DNA from: Rattus norvegicus
Lineage: Eukaryota; Chordata; Mammalia; Rodentia; Muridae
Length of the DNA: 64,000 bases
Assembly: GCF_036323735.1 (NCBI RefSeq)
Contig: NW_026947400.1
Location: 1-64,000, forward strand
Direction of reading: 5' to 3'
The notes beneath the pieces are model-generated. The model saw only the letters and a list, made by a program, of their open reading frames with translations. It had not been told where the DNA came from and searched no databases. How positions within the stretch are numbered: position 1 is the first letter of the stretch; every line of letters begins with the position of its first letter. The translations under genes and the position numbers were made by a program. This document shows positions 1 to 9,827 of the stretch, piece after piece.

Positions 1-1833
1 GTGTTGAATTTTGTCAAATGCTTTCTCAGCATCTAATGAAATGATCATGTGGTTCTGTTCTTTCAGTTTGTTTATACAATGGATCACGTTGATGGTTTTC
101 CGTATATTAAACCATCCCTGCATGCCTGGGATGAAGCCTTCATGATCATGTGGGATGATTGTTTTGATGTGCTCTTGAATTCGGTTTGCCAGAATTTTAT
201 TGAGTATTTTTGCGTCGATATTCATAAGGGAAATTGTTCTGAAGTTCTCTTTCTTTGTTGTGTCTTTGTGTGGTTTAGGTATAAGAGTAATTGTGGCTTC
301 GTAGAAGGAATTCGGTAGTGCTCCATCTGTTTCAATTTTGAGGAATAGTTTGGATAATATTGGTATGAGGTCTTCTATGAAGGTTTGATAGAATTCTGCA
401 CTAAACCCGTCTGGACCTGGGCTCTTTTTGGTTGGGAGACCTTTAATGACTGCTTCTATTTCCTTAGGAGTTATGGGGTTGTTTAACTGGTTTATCTGTT
501 CCTGATTTAACTTCGATACCTGGTATCTGTCTAGGAAATTGTCCATTTCCTGAAGTTTTTCAAATTTTGTTGAATATACGTTTTTATAGTAAGATCTGAT
601 GATTTTTTGAACTTCCTCTGAATCTGTAGTTATGTCTCCCTTTTCATTTCTGATTTTGTTAATTTGGACGCACTCTCTGTGTCCTCTCGTTAGTCTGGCT
701 AAGGGTTTATCTATCTTGTTGATTTTCTCAAAGAACCAACTTTTGGTTCTGTTGATTCTTTCTCTGGTCCTTTTTGTTTCTACTTGGTTGATTTCAGCTC
801 TGAGTTTGATTATTTCCTGCCTTCTACTCCTCCTGGGTGTATTTGCTTCTTTTTGTTCTAGAGCTTTTAGGTGTGCTGTCAAGCTGCTGACATATGCTCT
901 ATCCTGTTTCTTTCTGCAGGCACTCAGCGCTATGAGTTTTCCTCTTAGCACAGCTTTCATTGTGTCCCATAAGTTTGAGTATGTTGTATCTTCATTTTCA
1001 TTAAATTCTAAAAAGTTTTTAATTTCTTTCTTTATTTCTTCCTTGACCAGGTTATCATTGAGTAGAGCATTGTTCAATTTCCACGTATATGTGGGCATTC
1101 TTCTCTTATTGTTATTGAAGACCAGTTTTAGGCCGTGGTGGTCCGATAGCACGCATGGGATTATTTCTATCTTTCTGTACCTGTAGAGGCCCGTTTTTTG
1201 ACCAATTATATGGTCAATTTTGGAGAAAGTACCATGAGGAGCTGAGAAGAAGGTATATCCTTTTGCTTTAGGATAGAATGTTCTATAAATATCCGTTAAG
1301 TCCATTTGGCTCATGACTTCTCTTAGTCTGTCGACATCACTGTTTAATTTCTGTTTCCATGATCTGTCCATTGATGAGAGTGGGGTGTTGAAATCTCCTA
1401 CTATTATTGTGTGAGGTGCAATGTGTGTTTTGAGCTTTAGCAAGGTTTCTTTTACGTATGTAGGTGCCCTTTTATTTGGGGCATAGATATTTAGGATTGA
1501 GAGTTCATCTTGGTGGATTTTTCCTTTGATGAATATGAAGTGTCCTTCCTTATCTTTTTTGATGACTTTTAGTTGGAAATTGATTTTATTTGATATTAGA
1601 ATGGTTACTCCAGCTTGCTTCTTCTGACCATTTGCTTGGAAAGTTGTTTTCCAGCCTTTCACTCTGAGGTAGTGTCTGTCTTTGTCTCTGAGGTGTGCTT
1701 CCTGTAGGCAGCAGAATGCAGGGTCCTCGTTGGGTATCCAGTTTGTTAATCTATGTCTTTTTATTGGGGACTTGAGGCCATTGTTATTGAGAGATATTAA
1801 GGAACAGTGATTATTGTTTCCCTTTATATTCAT
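1..1833 (-). CDS. L1 ORF2 (endonuclease-reverse transcriptase), partial, open to the window edge
   Basis: I translated the minus strand from the ATG at 1833 to base 1 and found 611 codons without a stop. ORF2p nicks DNA and copies L1 RNA by target-primed reverse transcription. Residues 1 to about 240 form the apurinic-endonuclease-type domain: CCLQEAH carries the catalytic Glu, VGDFNTP the Asp/Asn pair, and LSDHHG the terminal Asp-His. A linker follows, then the reverse transcriptase fingers (SPGPDGFSAEFYQ) and the motif A region ending SLDAEKAFDKIQH. The FADD motif lies off the window. Two residues differ from copy B at otherwise constant sites: QEAH for QETH, and RTISLMN for RPISLMN. Whether the rest of ORF2 is open cannot be seen. 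Confidence 0.93.
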   Translation of the reverse strand, partial: MNIKGNNNHCSLISLNNNGLKSPIKRHRLTNWIPNEDPAFCCLQEAHLRDKDRHYLRVKGWKTTFQANGQKKQAGVTILISNKINFQLKVIKKDKEGHFIFIKGKIHQDELSILNIYAPNKRAPTYVKETLLKLKTHIAPHTIIVGDFNTPLSSMDRSWKQKLNSDVDRLREVMSQMDLTDIYRTFYPKAKGYTFFSAPHGTFSKIDHIIGQKTGLYRYRKIEIIPCVLSDHHGLKLVFNNNKRRMPTYTWKLNNALLNDNLVKEEIKKEIKNFLEFNENEDTTYSNLWDTMKAVLRGKLIALSACRKKQDRAYVSSLTAHLKALEQKEANTPRRSRRQEIIKLRAEINQVETKRTRERINRTKSWFFEKINKIDKPLARLTRGHRECVQINKIRNEKGDITTDSEEVQKIIRSYYKNVYSTKFEKLQEMDNFLDRYQVSKLNQEQINQLNNPITPKEIEAVIKGLPTKKSPGPDGFSAEFYQTFIEDLIPILSKLFLKIETDGALPNSFYEATITLIPKPHKDTTKKENFRTISLMNIDAKILNKILANRIQEHIKTIIPHDHEGFIPGMQGWFNIRKTINVIHCINKLKEQNHMIISLDAEKAFDKIQH

Positions 1834-2034
1834 ATTTGGATGTGAGGTTATGTTTGTGTGCTTTCATTCTCTTTGTTTTGTTGCCAAGACGATTAGTTTC
1901 TTGCTTCTTCTAGGGTATAGCTTGCCTCCTTATGTTGGGCTTTACCATTTATTATCCTTTGTAGTGCTGGATTTGTGGAAAGATATTGTGTAAATTTGGT
2001 TTTGTCATGGAATATCTTGGTTTCTCCATCTATG

Positions 2035-3033
2035 TTAATTGAGAGTTTTGCAGGATACAGTAACCTGGGCTCTTTTGTGTTCTCTTAGGGTCTGTATGAC
2101 ATCAGTCCATAATCTTCTGGCCTTCATAGTTTCTGGCGAGAAGTCTGGTGTGATTCTGATAGGTCTCCCTTTATATGTTACTTGGCCTTTTTCCCTTACT
2201 GCTTTTAATATTCTTTCTTTATTTTGTGCGTTTGGTGTTTTGACAATTATGTGACTGGAGGTGTTTCTTTTCTGGTCCAATCTATTTGGAGTTCTGAAGG
2301 CTTCTTGTATGTCTATGGGTATCTCTTTTTTTAGGTTAGGGAAGTTTTCTTCTATGATTTTGTTGAAGATATTTACTGGTCCTTTGAGCTGGGAGTCTTC
2401 ACTCTCTTCTATACCTATTATCCTTAGGATTGATCTTCTCATTGATTCCTGGATTTCCTGTATGTTTTGGACCAGTAGTTTTTTCTGCTTTACATTATCT
2501 TTGACAGTTGAGTCAATGATTTCTATGGAATCTTCTGCTCCTGAGATTCTCTCTTCCATCTCTTGTATTCTGTTGGTGAAGCTTGTATCTACAGCTCCTT
2601 GTCTCTTCTTTTGGTTTTCTATATCCAGGGTTGTTTCCATGTGTTCTTTCTTGATTGCTTCTATTTCCATTTTTAATTCCTTCAACTGTTTGATTGTGTT
2701 TTCCTGGAATTCCTTCAGGGATTTTTGTGTCTCCTCTCTATGGGCTTCTACTTGTTTATTTATGTTTTCCTGGAATTCTTTCAGGGATTTTTGCGATTCT
2801 TTCAGGCATTTTTGCGATTCCTCTCTGTAGGCTTCTACTTGTTCTCTAAGGGAGTTCTTCATGTCTTTTTTGAAGTCCTCCAACATCATGATCACATATG
2901 ATTTTGAAACTAGATCTTGCTTTTCTGGTGTGTTTGGATATTCCGTGTTTGCTTTGGTGGGAGAATTGGGCTCCGATGATTCCATGTAGTCTTGGTTTCT
3001 GTTGCTTGTGTTCCTGCGCTTGCCTCTCGCCAT
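2035..3033 (-). pseudogene. L1 ORF1 (RNA-binding chaperone), frameshifted near the C-terminus
   Basis: The ORF starts with MARGKRRNTSNRNQDYMESS at 3033 and runs 332 codons. ORF1p is the trimeric nucleic-acid chaperone that coats L1 RNA. The N-terminal region (about 1-50) is basic and polar. Residues about 50-160 are a Glu/Lys/Gln-rich coiled coil with near-repeats of the type EAYREESQKSLKEFQEN. After that come the RNA-recognition-like domain and the start of the C-terminal domain. Near position 2085 two bases present in the 43.6-50.4 kb copy are missing, so the frame changes after QTLREHK and stops early. The aligned ancestral stop lies at 1893-1895. The last part of the C-terminal domain is therefore lost, and this copy probably cannot supply working ORF1p. 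Confidence 0.9.
2697..2848 (-). repeat. Length-polymorphic coiled-coil repeat inside L1 ORF1
   Basis: Two imperfect tandem units sit side by side, each encoding a stretch like VEA(Y/H)REE(S/T)QKSLKEFQEN. The second carries an extra short QKCLKESQKSLKE step. Repeat-number variation in this part of ORF1 is well known in murine L1. The same interval is exactly what is missing from the copy at 44348-45776. Confidence 0.75.
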
Positions 3034-3757
3034 CAGATTATCTCTAGTGTTACTTTGTTCTGCTATTTCTGACAGTGGCTAGACTGTCCTATAAGCCTGT
3101 GTGTCAGGAGTTCTGTAGACCTGTTTTCCTCTCTTTCAGTCAGTTATGGGGACAGAGTGTTCTGCTTTCGGGTGTTTTGTTTTTCCTCTCTACAGGTCTT
3201 CAGCTGTTCCTGTGGGCCTGTGTCTTGAGTTCACCAGGCAGCTTTCTTGCAGCAGAAAATTTGGTCTTACCTGTGGTCCTGAGGCTCAAGTTCGCTCGTG
3301 GGGTGCTGCCCACAGGCTCTCTGCAGCGGCAGCAACCAGGAAGACCTGTGCTGCCCCTTCCGGGAGCTTCAGTGCACCAGGGTTCCAGATGGTCTTTGGC
3401 TTTTTCCTCTGGCGTCTGAGATGTGTGTGCAGGGAGCAGTCTCTTCTGGTTTCCCAGGCATGTCTGCCTCTCTGAAGGTTTAGCTCTCCCTCCCACGGGA
3501 TTTGGGTGCAGAGAACTGTTTATCTGGTCTGTTTCTTTCAGGTTCTGGTGGTGTCTCAGGCAGGGGTCCTGCCGCTCCTTGGCCCTCCCCCACGGGAGCC
3601 CAGAGGTCTTATACAGTTTCCTCTTGGGCCAGGGATCTGGGCAGGGGTGAGCAGTGTTGGTGGTCTCTTCCACTCTGCAGCCTCAGGAGTGCCCACCTGA
3701 CCAGGCGGTTGGGTCTCTCTCTCACCGGGTCTGGGAGCAGAGAGCTGCTGCGGGCCG
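3034..3757 (-). promoter_or_regulatory. L1 5' UTR and internal promoter region (copy A)
   Basis: This GC-rich 0.72-kb leader stands out from the AT-rich surroundings and matches 43628-44347 along its whole length. L1 5' UTRs carry the internal RNA polymerase II promoter. I cannot mark individual sites with confidence. On the opposite (plus) strand an open frame of 96 codons starts at 3502 (MGAENCLSGLF) and reads out through the L1 5' end to 3792. A frame with the same start and 85 L1-derived codons exists in the second copy. A sense-strand frame also spans 3200-3673, but open frames are cheap in such GC-rich DNA. Confidence 0.8.
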
Positions 3758-4866
3758 CCAGACATTCTATATTAAAAAAATTACTAAGATAAGGATTGAG
3801 GGAATGCTTTCATCCATGTAGAACATTAATTTCAGCCTCACATACAAATGTGTAATGTGAAGTAGTTGCAACACTGTACTGCAGAAAGAATAATATACTT
3901 TGGGGTTTGGTCTTTCTGGACTAGAGTATGATGTCAATACAGTCTTATGTGACAGATTTTCAAGCACATATGAACATCTGAGAATTCCAGCAGAGTAAAT
4001 CTTGCTCAAGAAAATAACCTTCATATAATTTTTGATCCTCATCGGGACCAATTACTGCTAGGTATCAGATTTCTGACTCATTTTAAGTTTTTTTTTTTAT
4101 CTCAGCTAATTTTTGATGCTTTCTTTCCCCCATGGAATACTTAGTCAATAGTCCAGTGTACCAGATATCAGCTGCATGACCAGAGGTTGGTAGCAATTTA
4201 CCTCATTGCTCAATTCATAGATACAAAGATTTTTTTTTTTTTTATGAGAAGGCCTTGATCTTCTAGAATGTAGAATGTTGTTGTCTGTGGCTTTCCTTTG
4301 CTCCCTCCATTTTCACATGGTTCATATCAGTGAAGAAGCAGCATAAAGAATGTGAAAATCACTTGCTGGGTCACAGGATAGACAAAATCAACAAAACTTT
4401 CCTTACATGGAATTAGAACATAGTGGAGAGTAGATACATTCAGCTTAGTCAATGAAATGCTCCCCCTGTATACCTAATGGACAAATGTTTACTTACCTGG
4501 ACTGACTTATTAGCCATGCCTGCTCACCCTGCTTACCCAGTTCCCAGGAGACTTTATTCTCAGCAAGGCATAAGGTGGTGGACCAACATTTTAGGCTTAC
4601 TCAGTATTTCCCAATTACTCCAAGATAAGCAGAATCCTCCAAAAGGAGCTCCCATTTCCATAGTCTACCTCTCTTCAGGTCTGAAGCTATGAGCCCAGTC
4701 AACAAGAAAATCTCCATAACCCAGACAAAGTAAATCTTTTCTTTCTTTAGTGCTCGGGAGGATGGGCAGCTCTGATGATGTATTCCTTATTGTAGGTTCT
4801 TCCTGACACAGGAGAGGGGGAACAGCATTGGAGGAGGGTAAATCTTTATCCATTTAGAGTTTCAGT
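3758..4866. other. Unassigned AT-rich sequence
   Basis: No coding pattern, SINE or L1 segment is recognisable here. Short T- or A-rich runs occur near 3774, 4090 and 4232. The longest open frame (4477-4692, 71 codons) has no recognisable motif. Confidence 0.5.
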
Positions 4867-4975
4867 ATAATAATAAAAATAATAATAATATTAATATTAA
4901 TAATAATAATAATAATAACAATCATCATCATCACCACCATCATCATCATCAATACAATCACCATCACCATCAAAA
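4867..4975 (+). repeat. Compound trinucleotide microsatellite (AAT)n then (ATC/ACC)n
   Basis: An AAT-rich run from about 4867 to 4918 passes into repeated ATC, ACC and CATCAC units to about 4975. It lies directly upstream of a B2-type SINE and is not that SINE's tail, because it sits on its 5' side. Confidence 0.9.
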
Positions 4976-4983
4976 GTATTTTA

Positions 4984-5172
4984 GGCTGGTAAGATGATTC
5001 AGCATTTAAGAGAACTGACTGCTTTTCCATAGGTCATGAGTTTAATTCCCAGCAAAAACATCGTGGAATACAAACATGGATAATGGCATTTGACTCCCAC
5101 TTCTGTCGTGTCTGACAGTTACAGAATAGTCATACAAATCAAATGAAATAAATCTTTAAAATAAATAAATAA
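4984..5172 (+). mobile_element. B2-type SINE, plus strand
   Basis: The segment opens with a tRNA-like head (GGCTGGTAAGATGATTCAGC, then AAGAGAACTGACTGC). It continues with GAGTTTAATTCCCAGCAA, the B2-specific body including TTCTGTCGTGTCTGACAG, and ends in an AAATAAATCTTTAAAATAAA tail. This is the standard B2 layout with moderate divergence. Confidence 0.85.
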
Positions 5173-7399
5173 AAGTTTATTTATCAAAGTTTAAGTTACT
5201 GTGCTTCTGTAGCTGATCAGCTTTTTGTACTCCTCTGAGGACAGAAAATGCAATCTCTGTCTATTAAAATCCATGATGAGAGCTCACACATTACCTGCCG
5301 AATCCCAAGACTTTTATTCAAAACACAGCTTCTGCTTTTCTGAGAATTACATAGTTTCTTATTAGACTCCTATCCTTTCTTCATGTCCTGCCTCTGCGTG
5401 GCACACAAGAAAATTAGTTCGTACATGAGGACATTACAGTTGCATTTTCCTGTGGTGTGAGAAAACTGAGGTTAACACAGAGGGGTCAGGACTGTCAACA
5501 AAGAAGTGGGCATAATGGCTATCTTTTGTCCAAATGCTGTTGGTTCAATGGGTCAGCTTTCCTGGGATTTTACCAAACTCACAGGTAATCTTCTGGAGCT
5601 AATTAATCAATTTCTCCAAATTCTTAATCTGATTTACTAGCTCACTGATTGTGGAAGTTTGGGATGACGACTTCCCAGCAGACCCTGTAGAGAAACACAA
5701 GGGAACATGCATAGTAATGGCCCAGTCACAGGAGAGAAAATGCTGAGTCCCCCAATGAAGCATGATGAAATGGGAAATCTACAGATACTTGGAAGCACTG
5801 AAAGATGAGGAAAGCTCTCTTCAAGCTGGACTTATTAGCTATTTTCTTTCTCGCAACCGTGATCGCTAAACATGTGCCTCACTGCCTTCTGCAGTCGCCC
5901 TGGCCCTTAACAACAAAATCTGGCCAAGACATGAATAAATGGAAGATATTTTCAGTTCGTATCTGATGGGATGCATGTAAGTCCTGGAGTCCATAGTGTT
6001 TAGGACCACCAAGCCTTAATCATGTATGTTCAAGACAAAGAGTACGAGACCTTGATGCATGTGAGCGGAGTAGCCCATGTCATAAAATTCCAATGGCATG
6101 TCCAGGAATCCTGTGAAGATAAAATTCAATACTCTACCCTGAGAGTCAAAGCTTATATCGCTGTGCCTCTTCTTGGCATTCTTCCTCATTCAGAATGAAA
6201 CTAAGGAATGCATAGTAGACAAGATGCATGCTTGACAATTCCTGACTCTCTGCCAATAAATTTATCAGATATTCCTGAAACTGGGTCTCTTCTTTAGGGA
6301 TCCAGATCTTTCAGGTCATAAGTCCTACTCCTAGAAGGCCTGAGCCAAGACTACCTCCTCTAGGAAGTTCCTCAGAACCAGCCCACTGCTCTCACTCGCC
6401 TTTTTGCACCAAATAATTTATGTTTTCACTTCTTTAACAGGAAAGTATCTTAATTTCTTCCTCCTCTCTCTTTTGTCTCTCCATGCTCTCTGTTTTCTCT
6501 GTAAATAGCTTGATCATCCTGAAAAACATTTGAGTGGGTAAACAAATAAGTACTAACTAATTGCCACGAGGGCAGTTTTTGTTTCCATAACACTAGTGAC
6601 ATCACAGAGAATAAAATGGAAATTCCAGCATACATTACAGTATCAGAAAGATAATCCCGTTCAACAGCACATAACTTCCCTTTAACTAGATCTTCTTCAA
6701 ATAAACAATCCAAGTTGCCCTTTCAAGGATCTTTGCCCGAGACACAAAGGAAGACTTTCTATCACTATCCCTTCTAACCCAGAGATATCACTGATCTATT
6801 GAATTTTTTACCACCTTCATGCATGAATAGTGAAGACTCAACTCTCAAACACAGCCCACAAATGGTCCCCCACTCCTTTGGTAGCACACTCAAAATGACA
6901 AAGAAGAAAATAAACTGAGAACATAGTTCAGAATTCTTGTCAGTGATGTGTTGATTTGACACAGTTAATCCATCTCAGGGGACATCTTCTGTAGCTAAAT
7001 GACCAATTTTTCCAAATTCTTCATCTATTCCTCCTCCTAAGTAATATTGGAGGGTTGGGATGATGTCTTCCCAGTAGGCCAGGTACATAGATAAATACAA
7101 GTGAGCAAAGACTTGGGGAATATCCACAGACTACAACAGTATGGATAAGGGAGTAAAAAATACAGAAAACTTTTAAATTCTGATAAAAAATTCCCTCAGA
7201 GCCTCGAAAATTATTTATTTTAGCCATGAGATTGATTGTGATGTGATCAGTGGTACACAGTTCTGGCTACAGGTGCATTGATTAACACAGGTGTAATTTG
7301 AGTCATCAATAGCAAACACTCAGGGAAAGCATGATGGGTCAATCTTGGAATGAGCAATTAAGAAGTCAAACTGAAATATAGATAGGTATCATGTGGAAG

Positions 7400-7485
7400 A
7401 AACAGATGGACAGAGACAAAGACAGAAAGACAGACAGAGAGACAGATACACACACACACAAACACAACTCACTCACACACACACA
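7400..7485 (+). repeat. GACA/CA-rich simple repeat
   Basis: Repeated AGACAGA units pass into an interrupted (CA)n run. A related purine-rich GAGA/GACA run lies at 8047-8127. Confidence 0.75.
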
Positions 7486-8984
7486 AATCAAAGCAGCAGT
7501 CATAGGGAAAACGATGTAGTAGATCATTGGTAAGGAGCTCCAGCCAGGGAAGAAAAGTCAAATTCTTCATTTGGGTGCCACATATGACAACTTCTATACT
7601 CCTGAAAGGCAGTCACTACTACATTTATGTACAACATCCATTAGGAAAATACAGACAGGGAAGGTAAAGTAAGGGAAGAGACTAGGTATTACTACACGAT
7701 GCATGTTTATTAAAGTCCCATGTTATCTTTCTCCTGAGGCTGTAAGTCCCTGTAAAGAGAAGACAGTCCATGGTCAGCCTGGCATGCATTTCTTGGATTT
7801 CTGAAAATTTTCCTTCCATACATGATCCTTGGCCCCTAGGCTTGTTGGGAATTGTTGAATATTCTACGTCTTCTCAGTTGTTAAATTCTTATCTAGTAGA
7901 TTTGGACATCAATTCTATTTTTAATTGTTGTTCTCCAGTAGACAGCAAGTTCAGATCACACTGGTTTTTATGAGATAAACAAGTGCATAAACTGCCATGA
8001 AATATGTTATCATTAGTAAAGACCTTTGTAGGAAAGCTGAAAAATAGTACAGAGAGGCAGAAAGACAGACAAAGAGAGATGAGACAGAGAGACGGAGAAA
8101 GACACATACAGAGAGAGAGAGAGAGTGAAAGAATACTATGCCTTGTGTATATGAAGCCAGAAAATAATTTGTGAATCTAGAAGAAAAAGTATAAATGACT
8201 GCCTGTAAATCCCATTGACTAAGAAAGAAGCCTGGAGCCAGTTGTGCTATTGAGACTTCACACAAATTGGCCTATACCAATGTGAAACACTAGACTTCCA
8301 TGAGCAAATCCTTAACCTGGATAATGCAGTTATGTTGGTCTAGAAAAACAAACACTGATTTGGCCCCTCTGTCTCTCAGTACTCTGATCTGCCATGTCAC
8401 AAGAGGCTGAATGGTCTTCCACTTACCCTGAGATGCAGCTCACAAGGAACAGCACCTACATTAAACAGTACTTCATCTGAGCCTACCCTTACTTGTAGAT
8501 GGTACTCGGGAAGCTAACTGACAGGTTACACTTTGCCTAGCTGTGTGTCAAAGTTCAGACATGAGACTCCCACTCTGTGATTGTCAACACTTCCATGTTT
8601 CCATTGGGAGGGCAGTGTCACAATGGCCTGATACTGTCTTCTCACTCCTTTCACTTTCTTCATGTGACCAAATTGACAGTCACCTTCAGTTCATTCTCAG
8701 ATCCACAGGATGCAACTTGGCCTCAGAGCCCTCATGTCTGGCCACAGAACAAAGAGAAAAATCTCAGAGTTCACAATGATAATGCAGACATGCCACGGTA
8801 TCACCTCCAAATTTTACTTTCAAATTTATTCTCTTATTTCTGATTATACTACTCTTTACAGAAGGTCATGTTGTGGGAGAGCATTTGGTTTCTGCCCCAT
8901 CCACAGATTATAGTTTTCTTACATAGACTTTTTTCAGTGACAAGGTTTCTGTAAACTTGTATCAAATTAACCATTTAAGCACAG

Positions 8985-9062
8985 AAACACACACACACAC
9001 GCACACACACACACACACACACACATACACACATACACATACACATACACACAAACACACCG
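8985..9062 (+). repeat. (CA)n microsatellite
   Basis: An interrupted run of CA dinucleotides with a few CG, TA and AAAC breaks. Confidence 0.9.
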
Positions 9063-9827
9063 AGTGTATGGATAATAGTGATGTGCATGTTGAATAAATT
9101 TAGGACAGTCGATTTAGCATATAAGGTGTGGAGGGTTGCACTAAAATCTAAGCCCATAGGATGAAGGATGGGGAACAATTGTGAGTGCTGCTTTCCCCCC
9201 ATTTGGACATATGAACCATGAAGTATGAGACAGTAGATCTGCATGGTCAAAGCCAAAGAACAGAAACATACACAGTCAATTGATTGTGAATAGCTCATCT
9301 CTCTGATCTCTAATGGAAGAGTAAAGATGTTTCCACACCTCTCCTGCATAATATTTCATTGCAGTCCAATGCTAGCACACTGAAGGCTATTCAAGAACAT
9401 ATCTGAAAGGTGATCTTTTGACCTAGCTTCATATAGAGATAAAGCAAGAGTGTCAGAATTCCCAGAGCTCTGATGAGCAGAGGGTGTTGTTTTCCTCTCA
9501 TTAACTTAGCAATGCCTCAGAAATCCAAGGAGGCAATCTCCTAAGGCCTATTCACAGCTGCACATGGTGTATTTTGGCTTCACAACACCTTAGGCTGTAG
9601 TTACAGAAGCTAGGATGAAAACTGCAAATTCCATCAGCATACAGTTGCTGGGAAGATCACCAGAATCACTGATAGGTCTCTATAGAACCATGACTGTAGA
9701 TAGACATGCCTTGCAGGGATAGGACATGGTTGTTTAGTTCCCCCAATTACTGTACAGGACATGTAGGGAAGTCAGGAAGGAGCCAGTCCCTGTTCTATTT
9801 CACTAACTGACATTTCTTCACTGTCAT

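Larger units (their letters stand above)
1..3757 (-). mobile_element. Young rat LINE-1 (copy A), 5' part, cut by window edge
   Basis: Reading the minus strand from about 3757 gives, in order, a GC-rich L1 5' UTR, ORF1, a short inter-ORF spacer and the first half of ORF2. The sequence aligns almost base for base with the plus-strand L1 at 43628-50379, with only scattered differences. The 5' terminus (GGCGGCCCGCAGCAGCTCTC on the minus strand) matches that copy's start, so this element is full length at its 5' end. Its 3' half and poly(A) lie outside the window to the left, so no target-site duplication can be checked. The high similarity and open ORF2 suggest recent insertion. Confidence 0.95.
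5176..9827. other. Unassigned region with internal duplications and simple repeats
   Basis: No intact gene is seen. 5578-5720 and 6975-7120 are diverged copies of one another, sharing CCAAATTCTT and GGGATGA-GTCTTCCCAG. 6561-6765 resembles 12245-12440, sharing ACAC(T)AGTGACATCACAG and CCCTTTC-AGGA. This suggests an old segmental duplication later stretched by repeats. On the minus strand, 5684-5599 could be a terminal exon: a pyrimidine-rich acceptor ending CTACAG, then a 27-codon frame ending LVNQIKNLEKLIN-stop. The copy near 7 kb has lost both acceptor and frame. I do not recognise a gene family. Confidence 0.4.

Noticed and set aside
632..1186. 184-codon plus-strand frame, repeated at 46468-47037 on the minus strand
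   Set aside because: It is the antisense shadow of L1 ORF2. The two copies look conserved only because the L1s are related.
4867..4975. Regular repeat considered as a CRISPR-like array
   Set aside because: The period is three bases with no spacers, in a mammalian genome. It is a plain microsatellite.
6450..6713. 87-codon minus-strand frame with a hydrophobic middle
   Set aside because: No acceptor or start context, no recognised family, and it is not preserved in the diverged partner near 12.3 kb.
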